A stretch of 64,000 bases of DNA from Croceibacterium xixiisoli. GTDB taxonomy: Bacteria; Pseudomonadota; Alphaproteobacteria; Sphingomonadales; Sphingomonadaceae. The position numbers and the translations under genes were made by a program. Every line of letters starts with the position of its first letter. Positions within the stretch are counted from its first letter, which is position 1. The stretch spans positions 124,001 through 188,000 of the forward strand of contig NZ_WTYJ01000004.1 of NCBI RefSeq assembly GCF_009827305.1. Direction: 5' to 3'. The notes below the pieces were generated by a model. That model searched no databases. It was not told the DNA's origin and saw only the letters and a program-made list of their open reading frames with translations. Below, in pieces: positions 8,623 through 17,194 of the stretch.

Positions 8623-9904
8623 CGGGGCGCCGCCCGTGCTGCCGGCCCAGATGCAGATGGAAATAGATGGCCGACATCAGCGCCAGCACGCTCACCGCGA
8701 TGGCGGTCAGATAGGCGCAGTTGATATAGAATTGCAGCCAGTCCAGCTCCGGCGCGCCCAGGCTGCGATACAGCAGCAGCACCACACTGCCGACATAGCC
8801 CGAACTGTCGGCGATATAGATCAGGAAACCGGCATTGCCCGCATGGCCGATCGCCGCGATCATCCGGTCGAACAGCATGGCATTGAACGGCGTATAGGCC
8901 AGATACAGCCCGGCGCCGGTCAGGATCATGTAGGACAGCGGCTGCAGATACCCCATCTGGAATGCCAGCGTCGCCAGCCCCAGCAGCATGGCCCCGGCGA
9001 TGATGATCCCATGCATCGCCAGCAGTGCGCGCACATTGTCGCGGATCAGCATCAGCGCCCCCAGCGCCGCCAGCGCGGCAATCGCCACCGGCAGCTCGCT
9101 GGCCGAAAACACCGATGCCACCCCGCCATAACCCATCGCGGTCCACAGCTCGGCGGCGAAATTGTCGCGGAAATCGCGCACGGCGGTCAACAGCACATAG
9201 CCGGCCACCAGCAGGATCATCGCCAGGCCATGCCGGCGCAGGAACGCCACCCGGTCGGTCTTGAGCATCGGCACCCGCACCGTGCGTTCGGCTTCGTCGC
9301 GCGCATCGGGCGGCGGCAGCCGCTCCAGCAGATGGAGGGACAGCAGCAGCAGCGGGAAAAACAGCGCCCCGGTGGCGGCGGGCATCCACATCTCGCTCAC
9401 CCCCCAGGCCATCACCATCATCGCCACCGATTTGACCACGCCCGATGACAGGATGAAGCTTGCGCACAGCAGCGCGCCCATCGCCTCGGAAGCGCGGCGC
9501 CCTTCGACATAGCTGAACACCAGCCCCCAGATCATGCCCAGCGGCAATCCGTTCAGGAACAGGAAGGCGATGTTCCACGGCGCCGGCACCGCCGCAAACA
9601 GCAGCAGCGCCATCCATGACACGCCGATCAGGCCCAGGATCGCCTTGGCCCGCCCGGCGCGGCCGAATTCGGCGATCACCTTGATCCCGATCAGCTTGGA
9701 CAGCGCATAACCCAGCACCTGCGCAATCAGCAGCGCGGTCTTGTAATCCAGCTCGAACAGCCAGCCGTTCTGTTCGGCAAAGGTCGCCGCCGCGATCGGC
9801 TTGCGAAACGCATACATGGAAAAATAGGTGCAGAACGCGGCCGCCGCGCCCAGCGGCAGGGAGGTGGCGGCGCCCGCGCGCCAGGATTTCAGAATCGGAA
9901 ACAC
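8612..9904 (-). CDS. MFS-type permease of the phosphonate locus (DUF5690-like)
   Basis: Polytopic membrane protein of about 430 residues with around 12 hydrophobic segments. It begins with FCTYFSMYAFRKP, which is typical of organophosphate-transporter-like MFS proteins and of the DUF5690 group as I remember it. It is the probable inner-membrane importer for the substrate taken up by the TonB receptor. The open frame reaches 9985, but operator D (9933-9944) lies inside that extension. I therefore place the start at GTG 9904, which has GAGG five bases upstream. First gene of a two-gene operon with the flavoprotein. Confidence 0.82.
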   Translation of the reverse strand: MFPILKSWRAGAATSLPLGAAAAFCTYFSMYAFRKPIAAATFAEQNGWLFELDYKTALLIAQVLGYALSKLIGIKVIAEFGRAGRAKAILGLIGVSWMALLLFAAVPAPWNIAFLFLNGLPLGMIWGLVFSYVEGRRASEAMGALLCASFILSSGVVKSVAMMVMAWGVSEMWMPAATGALFFPLLLLSLHLLERLPPPDARDEAERTVRVPMLKTDRVAFLRRHGLAMILLVAGYVLLTAVRDFRDNFAAELWTAMGYGGVASVFSASELPVAIAALAALGALMLIRDNVRALLAMHGIIIAGAMLLGLATLAFQMGYLQPLSYMILTGAGLYLAYTPFNAMLFDRMIAAIGHAGNAGFLIYIADSSGYVGSVVLLLYRSLGAPELDWLQFYINCAYLTAIAVSVLALMSAIYFHLHLGRQHGRRPVAA

Positions 9905-9932
9905 CGCAGCCTCGCATTCATTGCTCGGTAAT

Positions 9933-9944
9933 TGGTGTATACCA
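9933..9944. promoter_or_regulatory. Phosphonate-regulon operator D
   Basis: TGGTGTATACCA, whose reverse complement is TGGTATACACCA. It lies 29 bp upstream of the permease start on the minus strand, with TATACA inside it as a possible -10 box. It completes the set of four operators and also lies about 110 bp from the divergent diguanylate cyclase gene. Confidence 0.65.
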
Positions 9945-10053
9945 GTTTCAAGACGATTTGGTGACGGCGGGCGGCATTTGCCCAATCGCTCATTCGTTAA
10001 CGGGAAATTTCCAGGTTCCTCCGTACAGCGAATGCGGGGGAACGGTGACGGCG

Positions 10054-11220
10054 ATGAATTTTGATCTTTTGACCCTGTATCTGCTGGCGATCAGCCTGTT
10101 GCTGCTGAGCGCGGGCATGACCTTGTGGGAACGGCAGGTTTCGCTCGTGCGGCGGCACGAACTGGCGCTGTTCGCGGGCGGCTATGCCGCATTGGCGACC
10201 GGCTGCACGCTGGCGATCACGCGTGATCTGCTGCCCGGTGCCTGGGGCGCGGCGCTCTGCAATCTGGGGATGATGGCCGGCTATCTGCTGATCCTCAACG
10301 GCGTCGCGGCCTTCGGCGGGCGTCGCTATCGCACATCGGCCGCCGTCATTCTGGTTGCCATCGCGGCTGTCTGGGCCCTGTGGGGCGTACAATGGCAGAA
10401 CAGCCTGTGGAGCTATGTCAGCGCCCTGCCGATCGCCGCCGTCTGCGGCATCGCCGCGCGCGAAGTGCGGCGCAATCTGCTGCTCCAGCCGCTGCGATCG
10501 CGCCGGGTGGTGGTGCTGATCCTGGCCGGGCACGGCGTGTTCTACTTCGGGCGCGGCACGATCTTTCCGATGCTGGTGGAAAGCTTCGGCCCTTCCATGC
10601 TCTCCATCGTCAGCAAGCTGACCATGTATGAAGGGGTGCTGTTCGCCGTTGGCCTGCCCGTGGCGCTGCTGGGGCTGATCCGGGAAGAAGCCCATGCCAA
10701 GCTGCTCAAGACCTCGCGCACCGATTACCTCACCGCGCTCGGCAACCGGCGCTGGTTCTTCGAACAGGGTGACCGCCTCCTCGACGCAGCCGAAACGCCC
10801 TTCACGCTGCTCGCCTTCGATCTCGACCATTTCAAGGCCATCAATGATCGCTTCGGCCATGATGCCGGGGATGAAGTGCTGAAAATCTTCGCCCGCACCG
10901 CACGCCGCATGGCGGGCCCGGGGGCGATCATGGCGCGGATGGGCGGGGAAGAATTCGCCGCTTTGCTGCCCGCAACGCCCGCCGCCGCGCGCGCCGTGGG
11001 CATGGCCGTGGCCGATCACTTCACCCAGGCCGTCCGGCTGCATTTCGGCGGCGCCGGGCCAAGGGCCACGGTCAGCATCGGCCTGGCCGAACTGGGTGCG
11101 GACGGGCACAGCCTGCCCGATCTGCTCTCCGCCGCCGATCAGGGGCTCTATCTGGCCAAGGCGCGCGGCCGCAACCGCATCGAAGCCGCCCCGCATATCC
11201 CGCTTGCGGCCGCCTGCTGA
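10054..11220 (+). CDS. Membrane-bound diguanylate cyclase
   Basis: Protein of about 388 residues: around six N-terminal membrane segments (residues 1-205) followed by a GGDEF domain. The catalytic motif reads GGEEF (RMGGEEFAALLP), preceded by DYLTALGNRRWF and FDLDHFKAINDRFGHDAGD, so it should make cyclic di-GMP. An RxxD inhibitory site is not evident five residues before GGEEF. The start is ATG 10054; a GTG at 10045 has a better GGGGGAA ribosome site and could be the true one. It is divergent from the phosphonate permease and converges with the PRC-barrel gene. Confidence 0.88.
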   Translation: MNFDLLTLYLLAISLLLLSAGMTLWERQVSLVRRHELALFAGGYAALATGCTLAITRDLLPGAWGAALCNLGMMAGYLLILNGVAAFGGRRYRTSAAVILVAIAAVWALWGVQWQNSLWSYVSALPIAAVCGIAAREVRRNLLLQPLRSRRVVVLILAGHGVFYFGRGTIFPMLVESFGPSMLSIVSKLTMYEGVLFAVGLPVALLGLIREEAHAKLLKTSRTDYLTALGNRRWFFEQGDRLLDAAETPFTLLAFDLDHFKAINDRFGHDAGDEVLKIFARTARRMAGPGAIMARMGGEEFAALLPATPAAARAVGMAVADHFTQAVRLHFGGAGPRATVSIGLAELGADGHSLPDLLSAADQGLYLAKARGRNRIEAAPHIPLAAAC

Positions 11221-11229
11221 GGCGGCCGA

Positions 11230-11769
11230 TCACCCTGCCGGCGGGGTTGCCGGCCAATCCTCGCCATCGATCAGCGGCAGGCGCTGGAACGCCGCGCTCT
11301 CCATCGTCAGCGTGATCCGCTCGTTCCCGAAACCCATCTGCTCCCGCGCCACCGCGCGCAGGCTTTCGGCCACCCCGCCGATCCCGCCGCTGGCCACCAC
11401 GACATAGCTGATCCGGCCGCTGCCGCATTCCACCATGGCCTCCACCGCCTTGCCGATCGCCGCGCCGTGGCAATCGACCACCGCCATTCCGGCCAGGCTC
11501 CCGGCGGGGAACAGCGTCGGCGCGGGCGCATTCTGGCTCGCCTCGGCCGCTGCATGGCCGCCATCCTCATACACCCGCTGCCGCCCCAGCCACCGCCAGA
11601 TGCCGACCATATTGACCAGCGTCAGGAAGCCATTGGTCGCCAGCAGATTGGTCTGCCCGGTGCTCGCGCCCACGATCGACCAGCAGATCGATCCGACCAG
11701 GAACACGACAAAGCCCCATCCGGTAAAGCGCGCGCCCAGATTGGCCGCCGTCATCATCGCGGCGATCAT
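11230..11769 (-). CDS. Membrane-anchored PRC-barrel protein
   Basis: Small protein with two N-terminal hydrophobic segments (GWGFVVFLVGSICWSIVG, then LTLVNMVGIWRWLG) and a PRC-barrel domain in the C-terminal half (SLAGMAVVDCHGAAIGKAVEAMV ... RISYVVVASGG). PRC-barrel domains mediate binding in RNA-processing, photosynthetic and stress proteins; the role here is unknown. The first ordinary start is ATG 11769, but it has no ribosome site. The frame stays open for only 18 more codons to an in-frame TAG. That extension reads LETIAGWIAPAAT and looks like the natural N-terminus. AGGAG upstream fits a CTG at 11808 best, or the ATT at 11814. See findings. Confidence 0.75.
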   Translation of the reverse strand: MIAAMMTAANLGARFTGWGFVVFLVGSICWSIVGASTGQTNLLATNGFLTLVNMVGIWRWLGRQRVYEDGGHAAAEASQNAPAPTLFPAGSLAGMAVVDCHGAAIGKAVEAMVECGSGRISYVVVASGGIGGVAESLRAVAREQMGFGNERITLTMESAAFQRLPLIDGEDWPATPPAG

Positions 11770-11915
11770 GGTGGCAGCCGGTGCAATCCAGCCTGCAATC
11801 GTTTCCAGCGCAATGGCTCCTGCCTATGCTGCGCACCATGCTGCAGCGATCGAGCGTGGAACATTCGCGCCGATGTCGCGTTCCAATCCCGAACCCTGAA
11901 AATCGGAGAATGATG

Positions 11916-12113
11916 ATGAACAGCGACACGCTCAAGGGCAATTGGGAACAGGTCAAAGGTCACGTCCAGAAGAAATGGGGCGAACTCACCAATGACGAAC
12001 TCGATCAGATCAACGGCAGCCGCAAGATTCTGGCCGGCAAGGTACAGGAAAAATACGGCCGCGCTCAGGATGAAGTTGAGCGCGAAATCGATGATTTCGA
12101 AAAAACCTACTGA
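11916..12113 (+). CDS. CsbD family stress protein
   Basis: Sixty-five-residue hydrophilic protein of the CsbD/YjbJ family: NSDTLKGNWEQVKGHVQKKWG ... INGSRKILAGKVQEKYG ... EIDDFEKTY. Such proteins are general-stress induced and of unknown mechanism. Three ATG codons in a row (11910, 11913, 11916) follow GGAG at 11905-11908; 11916 gives the best spacing. It has its own terminator downstream. Confidence 0.9.
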   Translation: MNSDTLKGNWEQVKGHVQKKWGELTNDELDQINGSRKILAGKVQEKYGRAQDEVEREIDDFEKTY

Positions 12114-12132
12114 TCCCGCATGACATCAGGAG

Positions 12133-12163
12133 CAGGCCCGCGCAGCATGACTGTGCGGGCCTG
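12133..12163 (+). terminator. Terminator after csbD-like gene
   Basis: A 13-bp stem (CAGGCCCGCGCAG with CTGTGCGGGCCTG, one G-T pair) around the five-base loop CATGA, 20 bases after the CsbD stop. The T-tract is weak (TTC). Confidence 0.6.
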
Positions 12164-12209
12164 TTCGCATGGGGGGAACTGAAGGGGCGAAGGCTGAAGG
12201 GGCAGGGCA

Positions 12210-14141
12210 ATGCGGGGCACAATCGCCGGATGGTCCGCCATCCCGCGGAAATTCAGGATCATCATCGGCGCAATCGTGGCGGCCATCCTGCTGCTCGTCC
12301 TGCTGCTGGCCGCCTTTCCCGTCACCCTGTTGCGCGGCCTGGCCGAGCGGCAGCTGGCGCAGGAATTCGATGCTCCCGTGACCATCGGCGGCCTCTCGCG
12401 CGACAGCCTCCTTTCCTTCACCCCGAACATCACCGTCAGCGATGCCCGCATCGGTCAGCCGGAATGGGCCAAAACCGAGGCCGGGGAAGGCGATTTCCTC
12501 ACCATCAAGCGCGCCAGCGCGCAGGTGCCGATCCTCTCGCTGCTGAGCGGCAGCCCCGACATCCGCGCACTGCACATCTCGGGCCTCACCCTCGCACTGG
12601 TCCGTGACGCAGACGGGCGCGGCAATTGGGAAGGCCGCCCGGGGGAAGAGGGCGATGGCGGCCGCCGCCCCCAGCTCGAACAGCTGACCATCACCGACAG
12701 CCGCTTTTCCCTCAGAGACGCCAAGCGCCATCTCGATATCGCCGGCGATCTGCAGGCCGATGCGCAGGGCGGGTTGCGCATCCACGCGGACGGCCAGTTC
12801 GACGGCGCCCCCGCCAGCCTGGCCTTCAAGGGCGCCGCGCTCGCCGGGGCAAAGGCGGGTGCCGCCTGGCCCTTCACGGCGCAGCTGGATGGCGACCGGC
12901 TCGCTCTCACCGCGCGCGGCACCATGGCCGGCGCGCTCAATTTCGGCGACATGAAGCTGGCGCTCACCGCCCGCGCGCCCAGCCTCACCCAGCTCGATTA
13001 CATCATAGAGGCCGGGCTGTTCGGCACGCAGGATATCGATATCAGCGGTGACGTTCGCCATCAGGGCGAAGACTGGTTCATCGATCGGCTGGAGGGCACG
13101 ATCGGCCGCTCGCAATTGCGGGCCAAGGCGATCGTGCGCAAGCGCGACGGCCGCACGAAGATCGACGCGCGGATCGACGCCTCGCAGCTCGATTTCGACG
13201 ATCTGGCCGATGACGAAGGCCTCGCCAAAGCCCGCGCGAAGGAAGCCCGCATCGGCAAGCGGATCATCCCCGATGTGCGCGTCAATCTCAGCAAGATGGG
13301 CCCCACCGATGGGGTGATCCATTTCGCGATCGAACGCCTGCTGGTGAAGGGCGGCTCCGCCTTCCGCAGCCTGAAGGGCAGGCTGGAACTTGATCACCGC
13401 GTGCTCAAGCTGACGAACGCCGTCGCCGGGCTGGAATCCGGCCAGGTCACCGGCTGGCTGACCGTCGATTCCACCGGTGAAGTCCCGCTGATCTCCACCG
13501 AACTGCGCGTCACCGGCACCTCGCTCGATACGCTGATCGGCCGGCCGGACATGATCCGTGGCCGGCTTGATGGGCTGGTGCGGATCAATGGCCATGGCGA
13601 TACCATTCGCGATGGCTTCACCAGCGGCAGCGGCAAGATCGCCTTCGTCGCCCGCAGCGGCGCGATGAACCGCATGGCCGCTTTCGTGCTGGGTCAGGAT
13701 CTGGGCGGCGCGATCAGCCAGAAACTCGGCGATGACGATGCCATGGCGCCGATCCGCTGTGCGATCCTTGCCTTCACCGCCCGCTCCGGCGTCCTCACCC
13801 CCGCGCCGCTCGCCATCGCCACGGATATTTCCAGCGGGCGCGGGCGCGGGCAGATCAATCTGACCGGCGAAACCATCGCCCTCACGCTGAACGGCACGGC
13901 CCGCGAAAAGGCGGCCCTGCGTCTGGTCGATCCGATCCGCGTCGGCGGCACGCTGACGAGCCCGGCGATCTCGCTCGATCAGGCAGAAGCCCGTGAAGGC
14001 CGCTCCGGCGGCGGCGTCATAGGCGCCATCACCCGCTCGATCGGCAGCGCGCTGGGCCTGCGCAAGGACGAGGAAGAACCCGCCGTCACGCCCCCGTCAT
14101 CGGTAGACTGCGCCGGCCTCGCCCGCGCAGCCCTGGCCTGA
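12210..14141 (+). CDS. AsmA family protein
   Basis: Protein of 643 residues with one N-terminal transmembrane helix (about residues 16-40) and a large periplasmic AsmA domain. The AsmA N-terminal signature is visible (FDAPVTIGGLSRDSLLSFTPNITVSDARIG), as are AsmA C-terminal features (LDTLIGRPDMIRGRLDGLVRINGHGDTIRDGF). These are long beta-groove proteins implicated in lipid transport to the outer membrane and in restraining outer-membrane protein assembly defects. It stands alone and converges with the lipoprotein gene 24 bases away. The start is ATG 12210, preceded by a GGGGCAGG stretch. Confidence 0.88.
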   Translation: MRGTIAGWSAIPRKFRIIIGAIVAAILLLVLLLAAFPVTLLRGLAERQLAQEFDAPVTIGGLSRDSLLSFTPNITVSDARIGQPEWAKTEAGEGDFLTIKRASAQVPILSLLSGSPDIRALHISGLTLALVRDADGRGNWEGRPGEEGDGGRRPQLEQLTITDSRFSLRDAKRHLDIAGDLQADAQGGLRIHADGQFDGAPASLAFKGAALAGAKAGAAWPFTAQLDGDRLALTARGTMAGALNFGDMKLALTARAPSLTQLDYIIEAGLFGTQDIDISGDVRHQGEDWFIDRLEGTIGRSQLRAKAIVRKRDGRTKIDARIDASQLDFDDLADDEGLAKARAKEARIGKRIIPDVRVNLSKMGPTDGVIHFAIERLLVKGGSAFRSLKGRLELDHRVLKLTNAVAGLESGQVTGWLTVDSTGEVPLISTELRVTGTSLDTLIGRPDMIRGRLDGLVRINGHGDTIRDGFTSGSGKIAFVARSGAMNRMAAFVLGQDLGGAISQKLGDDDAMAPIRCAILAFTARSGVLTPAPLAIATDISSGRGRGQINLTGETIALTLNGTAREKAALRLVDPIRVGGTLTSPAISLDQAEAREGRSGGGVIGAITRSIGSALGLRKDEEEPAVTPPSSVDCAGLARAALA

Positions 14142-14165
14142 GCAAAAATCCCGTCACGCCATCAT

Positions 14166-14630
14166 TCACTCGCCCGAAAACGACAGGGTGAAGCTGGTCT
14201 TGCCATCCTGCACCCCGCCCGTGGCGGAAACCTTCCTGCCGTTGCCTTCAGCCGAAATCATGCCGCTGTCGGCGGAAGAATGCACCATCCCGACCTCCAT
14301 CCCGCCCGCCGTGAACTTTTCGCGATAGAAGGCGACAACGCTTTCCATGCTGTCATCGGTCACCAGCACCGCCATCGTGCGCTTGCCCTCATCGGTGTTG
14401 CTGACCAGTGCGGATTCCACCGTGGCTCCCGGGTATTTGGGGGCATAATCGGGGAACTGGGTGTTGGCCGCTGCAGCGCCATCGGTGGCGGAAAGCGATC
14501 CGTTTTCATTGGAAATGGTCGCCGCGCCATCGCTCCCCTGGGCGAATGTGGTCCCGCCGATCGTCGTGCTTTCTTCCGAAGACCCGCAAGCTGCCAAGCC
14601 CGCCAGCGCAAAAATCACGAAAACCCGCAT
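14166..14630 (-). CDS. Small lipoprotein, unknown function
   Basis: Protein of 154 residues with a lipoprotein signal (VIFALAGLAACGSSEE; lipidated Cys near residue 16). A mature domain follows with TQFPDYAPKYPGATVESAL and DSMESVVAFYREKFTAGGMEV, a pattern seen in sphingomonad envelope lipoproteins. ATG 14630 follows GGAGAG with good spacing. The upstream open frame to 14879 is repeat-derived and not coding. No enzymatic motif seen. Confidence 0.8.
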   Translation of the reverse strand: MRVFVIFALAGLAACGSSEESTTIGGTTFAQGSDGAATISNENGSLSATDGAAAANTQFPDYAPKYPGATVESALVSNTDEGKRTMAVLVTDDSMESVVAFYREKFTAGGMEVGMVHSSADSGMISAEGNGRKVSATGGVQDGKTSFTLSFSGE

Positions 14631-14770
14631 CAATCTCTCCCATGTGGTGGCAATGATCCCGATCATAAGGCGGCGGGCGGGTCGGTCCACCCGGAATGTC
14701 GCACCCAACCACGCTCTAGTCGCAGCGGCGTGGGCAAAGGCGTCAACTCCAAACCTCGCTCCCGGACCCA

Positions 14771-14917
14771 GAGGGTCCGCAAGGCCGACCGGCCGCCCGC
14801 AGCGCCGCAGGCGCGAGGACAGCCAAGCGGCCCGGATGGGCCGCGCCGGCGCCTGAGGCCAAAACAAACAGACCCGCAAGGCCGACCGGCCGCCCGCAGC
14901 GCCGCAAGGCGCGAGGA
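14771..14917. repeat. GC-rich repeat family R1 (two copies) with linker
   Basis: Two copies of a roughly 48-bp element, core AAGGCCGACCGGCCGCCCGC, at 14771-14819 and 14871-14917. Between them is a linker (CAAGCGGCCCGGATGGGCCG...GCCTGAGG) that also occurs at 23332 and 24519. It fills most of the 291-base gap between the lipoprotein start and the MipA stop. The other copies are at 22.4, 23.3-23.4 and 24.4-24.7 kb, all in the same orientation. Confidence 0.85.
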
Positions 14918-14921
14918 GCCC

Positions 14922-15635
14922 TCAAAACCGATAGGACATCCCGATCATCCCGCTCGCATTGGTTCGCTGCCGCACGATCGGCGCCTCGGCCACCACGGGC
15001 AGCAGCCGGCTTGCTCCCGCCGTCGCCGTCAGCGTGATCCGCTCGCCGGCGCGATAGCGGCCCGTCACGCTGGCGGTCACATCCTTGAAACCGGCGCGCG
15101 CGGTATAATCGCCCGATCCGGCGGGGTTGAAATAGCGCTCATTGTGCCGGCGATCGGCCCAGCCCACGGCGATGCCGGGCGCCAACGCCAGCTCCGGCGT
15201 CAGCATGATGGGAAAAGTGATCGATGCCTCGCCCGTCGCGCCGCCGGTGCCGCCGGCCACCGCCTGGGTCATCTGCCCGCCGATCACCGCCGGGCCGATG
15301 GTCATCCGCGCAAAGGCCCGCACGCCCAGCGCGTCGGACACGCGGCCCGTGCCGTCGCGCAGGTCGCGCTGGCTATATCCGATCAGATAGGTCGCCGACA
15401 GGCCCAGCGTCGCCGCGCCCTGCCGGATCTGCACCCCGGCGCCATCGGTGGTGTTGAGGAAGAACGGCCCCGCCGTTGCATCGATCAGGGGGATGGGGAT
15501 GATCCGCATCCGGTCTGACCCCTGATGGCCGGGCACCGCCAGCAGGCCCGCCCCGATCTCCTGCGCGCCGGCAGGGTGGGGCAGCGCCATGGCGGCAATG
15601 AACAGGGGCAGGGCGTGGCGCCGGCTGCAGATCAT
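14922..15635 (-). CDS. MipA/OmpV family outer-membrane protein
   Basis: Outer-membrane barrel of 237 residues with a signal peptide (FIAAMALPHPAGAQ) and MipA/OmpV traits: GAGLLAVPGHQGSDRMRIIPIPLID near the N-terminus, regular amphipathic strands and a C-terminal Phe (IGMSYRF). Family members scaffold peptidoglycan enzymes or act as porins. Its ATG overlaps the stop of the SRPBCC gene by four bases, so the two are co-translated and probably controlled by the divergent LysR regulator. Confidence 0.85.
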   Translation of the reverse strand: MICSRRHALPLFIAAMALPHPAGAQEIGAGLLAVPGHQGSDRMRIIPIPLIDATAGPFFLNTTDGAGVQIRQGAATLGLSATYLIGYSQRDLRDGTGRVSDALGVRAFARMTIGPAVIGGQMTQAVAGGTGGATGEASITFPIMLTPELALAPGIAVGWADRRHNERYFNPAGSGDYTARAGFKDVTASVTGRYRAGERITLTATAGASRLLPVVAEAPIVRQRTNASGMIGMSYRF

Positions 15636-16165
15636 GGAATGCTCCTTGGAAGAGGTGATGCTTCGGAATTCTCGGCCCGCCGGGCCAGCGCGCGGTTGAG
15701 CGCTTCGAAATCGCCGCGAAACCGCTCGACCCCGATCAGCCAGGGCAGCATGCCGCTGAACCGCTCGCCATGGGTCAGGCGCGTGCCGCCTGCATCGGTG
15801 GGGGCCAGGATGAAATAATGCTCCCCATCGAACACGCCGGGCAGGATCAGCTCTCCGCGCCAGCGCAATTCGCGCCCCGGCCGCACCCGCACCAACTGCG
15901 GGGAGATCTCCATCGCCTGCCCCGTGCGGGGCGTCAGCGTCATCGTCACGCGGCGGCCGGGCGCCAGCACCCCGTCAAACCGGGTGATGAACGGGTTCCA
16001 TTGCGGATAGGCGGCCCCGTCGCTCAGCACTGCCCACACCCGCTGCGGCGGGGCGGCGATCCGGGCGGAGGTCACGATCTCCCGCTCCGGCGCCATCCTC
16101 CCCAGCAAAAGGGCCAGCAGCAGGACGGCCAGCAGGGTCGCAAGGCTGATCGCGGCGGTCTTCAT
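15632..16165 (-). CDS. SRPBCC (polyketide cyclase-like) family protein
   Basis: Protein of about 177 residues with an N-terminal membrane anchor (LATLLAVLLLALLLGRM) and an SRPBCC/Bet v1-like ligand-binding domain: ARIAAPPQRVWAVLSDGAAYPQWNPFITRF at the start and GGTRLTHGERFSGMLPW near the end. These bind hydrophobic small molecules. ATG 16165 follows AGAGGGG; the frame extends to 16180. First gene of a two-gene operon with MipA. Confidence 0.85.
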   Translation of the reverse strand: MKTAAISLATLLAVLLLALLLGRMAPEREIVTSARIAAPPQRVWAVLSDGAAYPQWNPFITRFDGVLAPGRRVTMTLTPRTGQAMEISPQLVRVRPGRELRWRGELILPGVFDGEHYFILAPTDAGGTRLTHGERFSGMLPWLIGVERFRGDFEALNRALARRAENSEASPLPRSIP

Positions 16166-16183
16166 GCCGCCCCTCTGCAACCA

Positions 16184-16199
16184 TCCGCAATGATGCGGA
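16184..16199. promoter_or_regulatory. Dyad between LysR gene and SRPBCC operon
   Basis: TCCGCA-ATGA-TGCGGA, a perfect 6-4-6 inverted repeat midway between the divergent starts at 16165 and 16218. Its position and symmetry fit a LysR-type operator controlling both directions. Confidence 0.45.
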
Positions 16200-16217
16200 A
16201 TTGCACATTATCGTGCC

Positions 16218-17132
16218 ATGGATATACGCAAACGCATGACTGCGCCGATCGACTGGAGCCATTGGGAAACCTTCCTCGCCGTCATGCGCACGGGCACGCT
16301 GTCGGGCGCGGCGCGGCAGCTGCAGCTTGCCCAGCCGACGGTCGGCCGTCAGATCGCCGCGCTCGAACAATCGCTGGGGCAGGTGCTGTTCACCCGGTCG
16401 CGGCTGGGGCTCGAACCCACCTCGCTTGCCCTGGCGCTGCTGCCGCATGGGCAATCCATGCAGGTCGCGGCGGAGGCGCTGCAGCGCGTGTCATCGGGTG
16501 ATATCGCCGGGGCCAGCGGCACGGTGCGGATCACCGCCAGCGAAGTGGGCGGGGTGGTGCTGCTGCCCCGCGCGCTGGCCTCGTTCCGCCATCTTTATCC
16601 CGACATCGCGATAGAGGTCAGTCTCAGCAATGATAATGAGGATCTGCTCCGGCGAGACGCCGATATCGCCCTGCGCATGGTGCGCCCGGTGCAGGATGCG
16701 ATCGTCGCCAAATTCATCGGCCCGGTCGCGGTCGGCCTCTATGCCCATCGCAGCTATGCCGATCGCTGCGGCCTGCCGAACAGCGTGGCCGCGCTGTTCG
16801 ATCACGCGCTGATCGGGCCGGACCGGGACCGGACCCGCCTCGCCGGCATCAGCCTGGCCGGTCGCCCGCTCTCGCGCGATGTCTTTTCCTTCCGCGTCGA
16901 TGACGATGTGGCCCAACTCGCCGCCCTGCGCGCCGGGCTGGGCATCGGCGTGTGCCAGCAACGCATCGCGCAGCGTGACCCGGATCTGCTCCCGGTCCTG
17001 CCCGATGATCTGCGTTTCGATCTGGAACTGTGGCTGGCCATCCATGAAGACCAGCGCAACGTCCCCCGCGTGCGCCTGCTGTTCGATCATCTGCAGCAGG
17101 CGCTCCTGCCCTGGACCGGCACGCAGGGATGA
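16218..17132 (+). CDS. LysR family transcriptional regulator
   Basis: Regulator of 304 residues with an N-terminal LysR helix-turn-helix (WSHWETFLAVMRTGTLSGAARQL ... QPTVGRQIAALEQSLG) and a periplasmic-binding-protein-like effector domain. It is divergent from the SRPBCC-mipA operon, the usual arrangement for a LysR gene and its target. The start is ATG 16218 or ATG 16236; neither has a clear ribosome site, and 16236 gives the more usual N-terminal length. Confidence 0.88.
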   Translation: MDIRKRMTAPIDWSHWETFLAVMRTGTLSGAARQLQLAQPTVGRQIAALEQSLGQVLFTRSRLGLEPTSLALALLPHGQSMQVAAEALQRVSSGDIAGASGTVRITASEVGGVVLLPRALASFRHLYPDIAIEVSLSNDNEDLLRRDADIALRMVRPVQDAIVAKFIGPVAVGLYAHRSYADRCGLPNSVAALFDHALIGPDRDRTRLAGISLAGRPLSRDVFSFRVDDDVAQLAALRAGLGIGVCQQRIAQRDPDLLPVLPDDLRFDLELWLAIHEDQRNVPRVRLLFDHLQQALLPWTGTQG

Positions 17133-17144
17133 TCCTGCCTGGCT

Positions 17145-17194
17145 AGAGCAATTTCCAGGCAGGTGGAATCGCCCGCTGACTGGAAAACCGCTCT
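17145..17194. repeat. Dispersed dyad repeat R3, copy 1
   Basis: A 50-bp element with ends AGAGC and GCTCT, inner arms TTTCCAG and CTGGAAA, and the core CAGGTGGAATC. A related copy lies at about 58605-58650. It fills the gap between the LysR and methyltransferase genes and could act as a bidirectional terminator. Confidence 0.6.
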
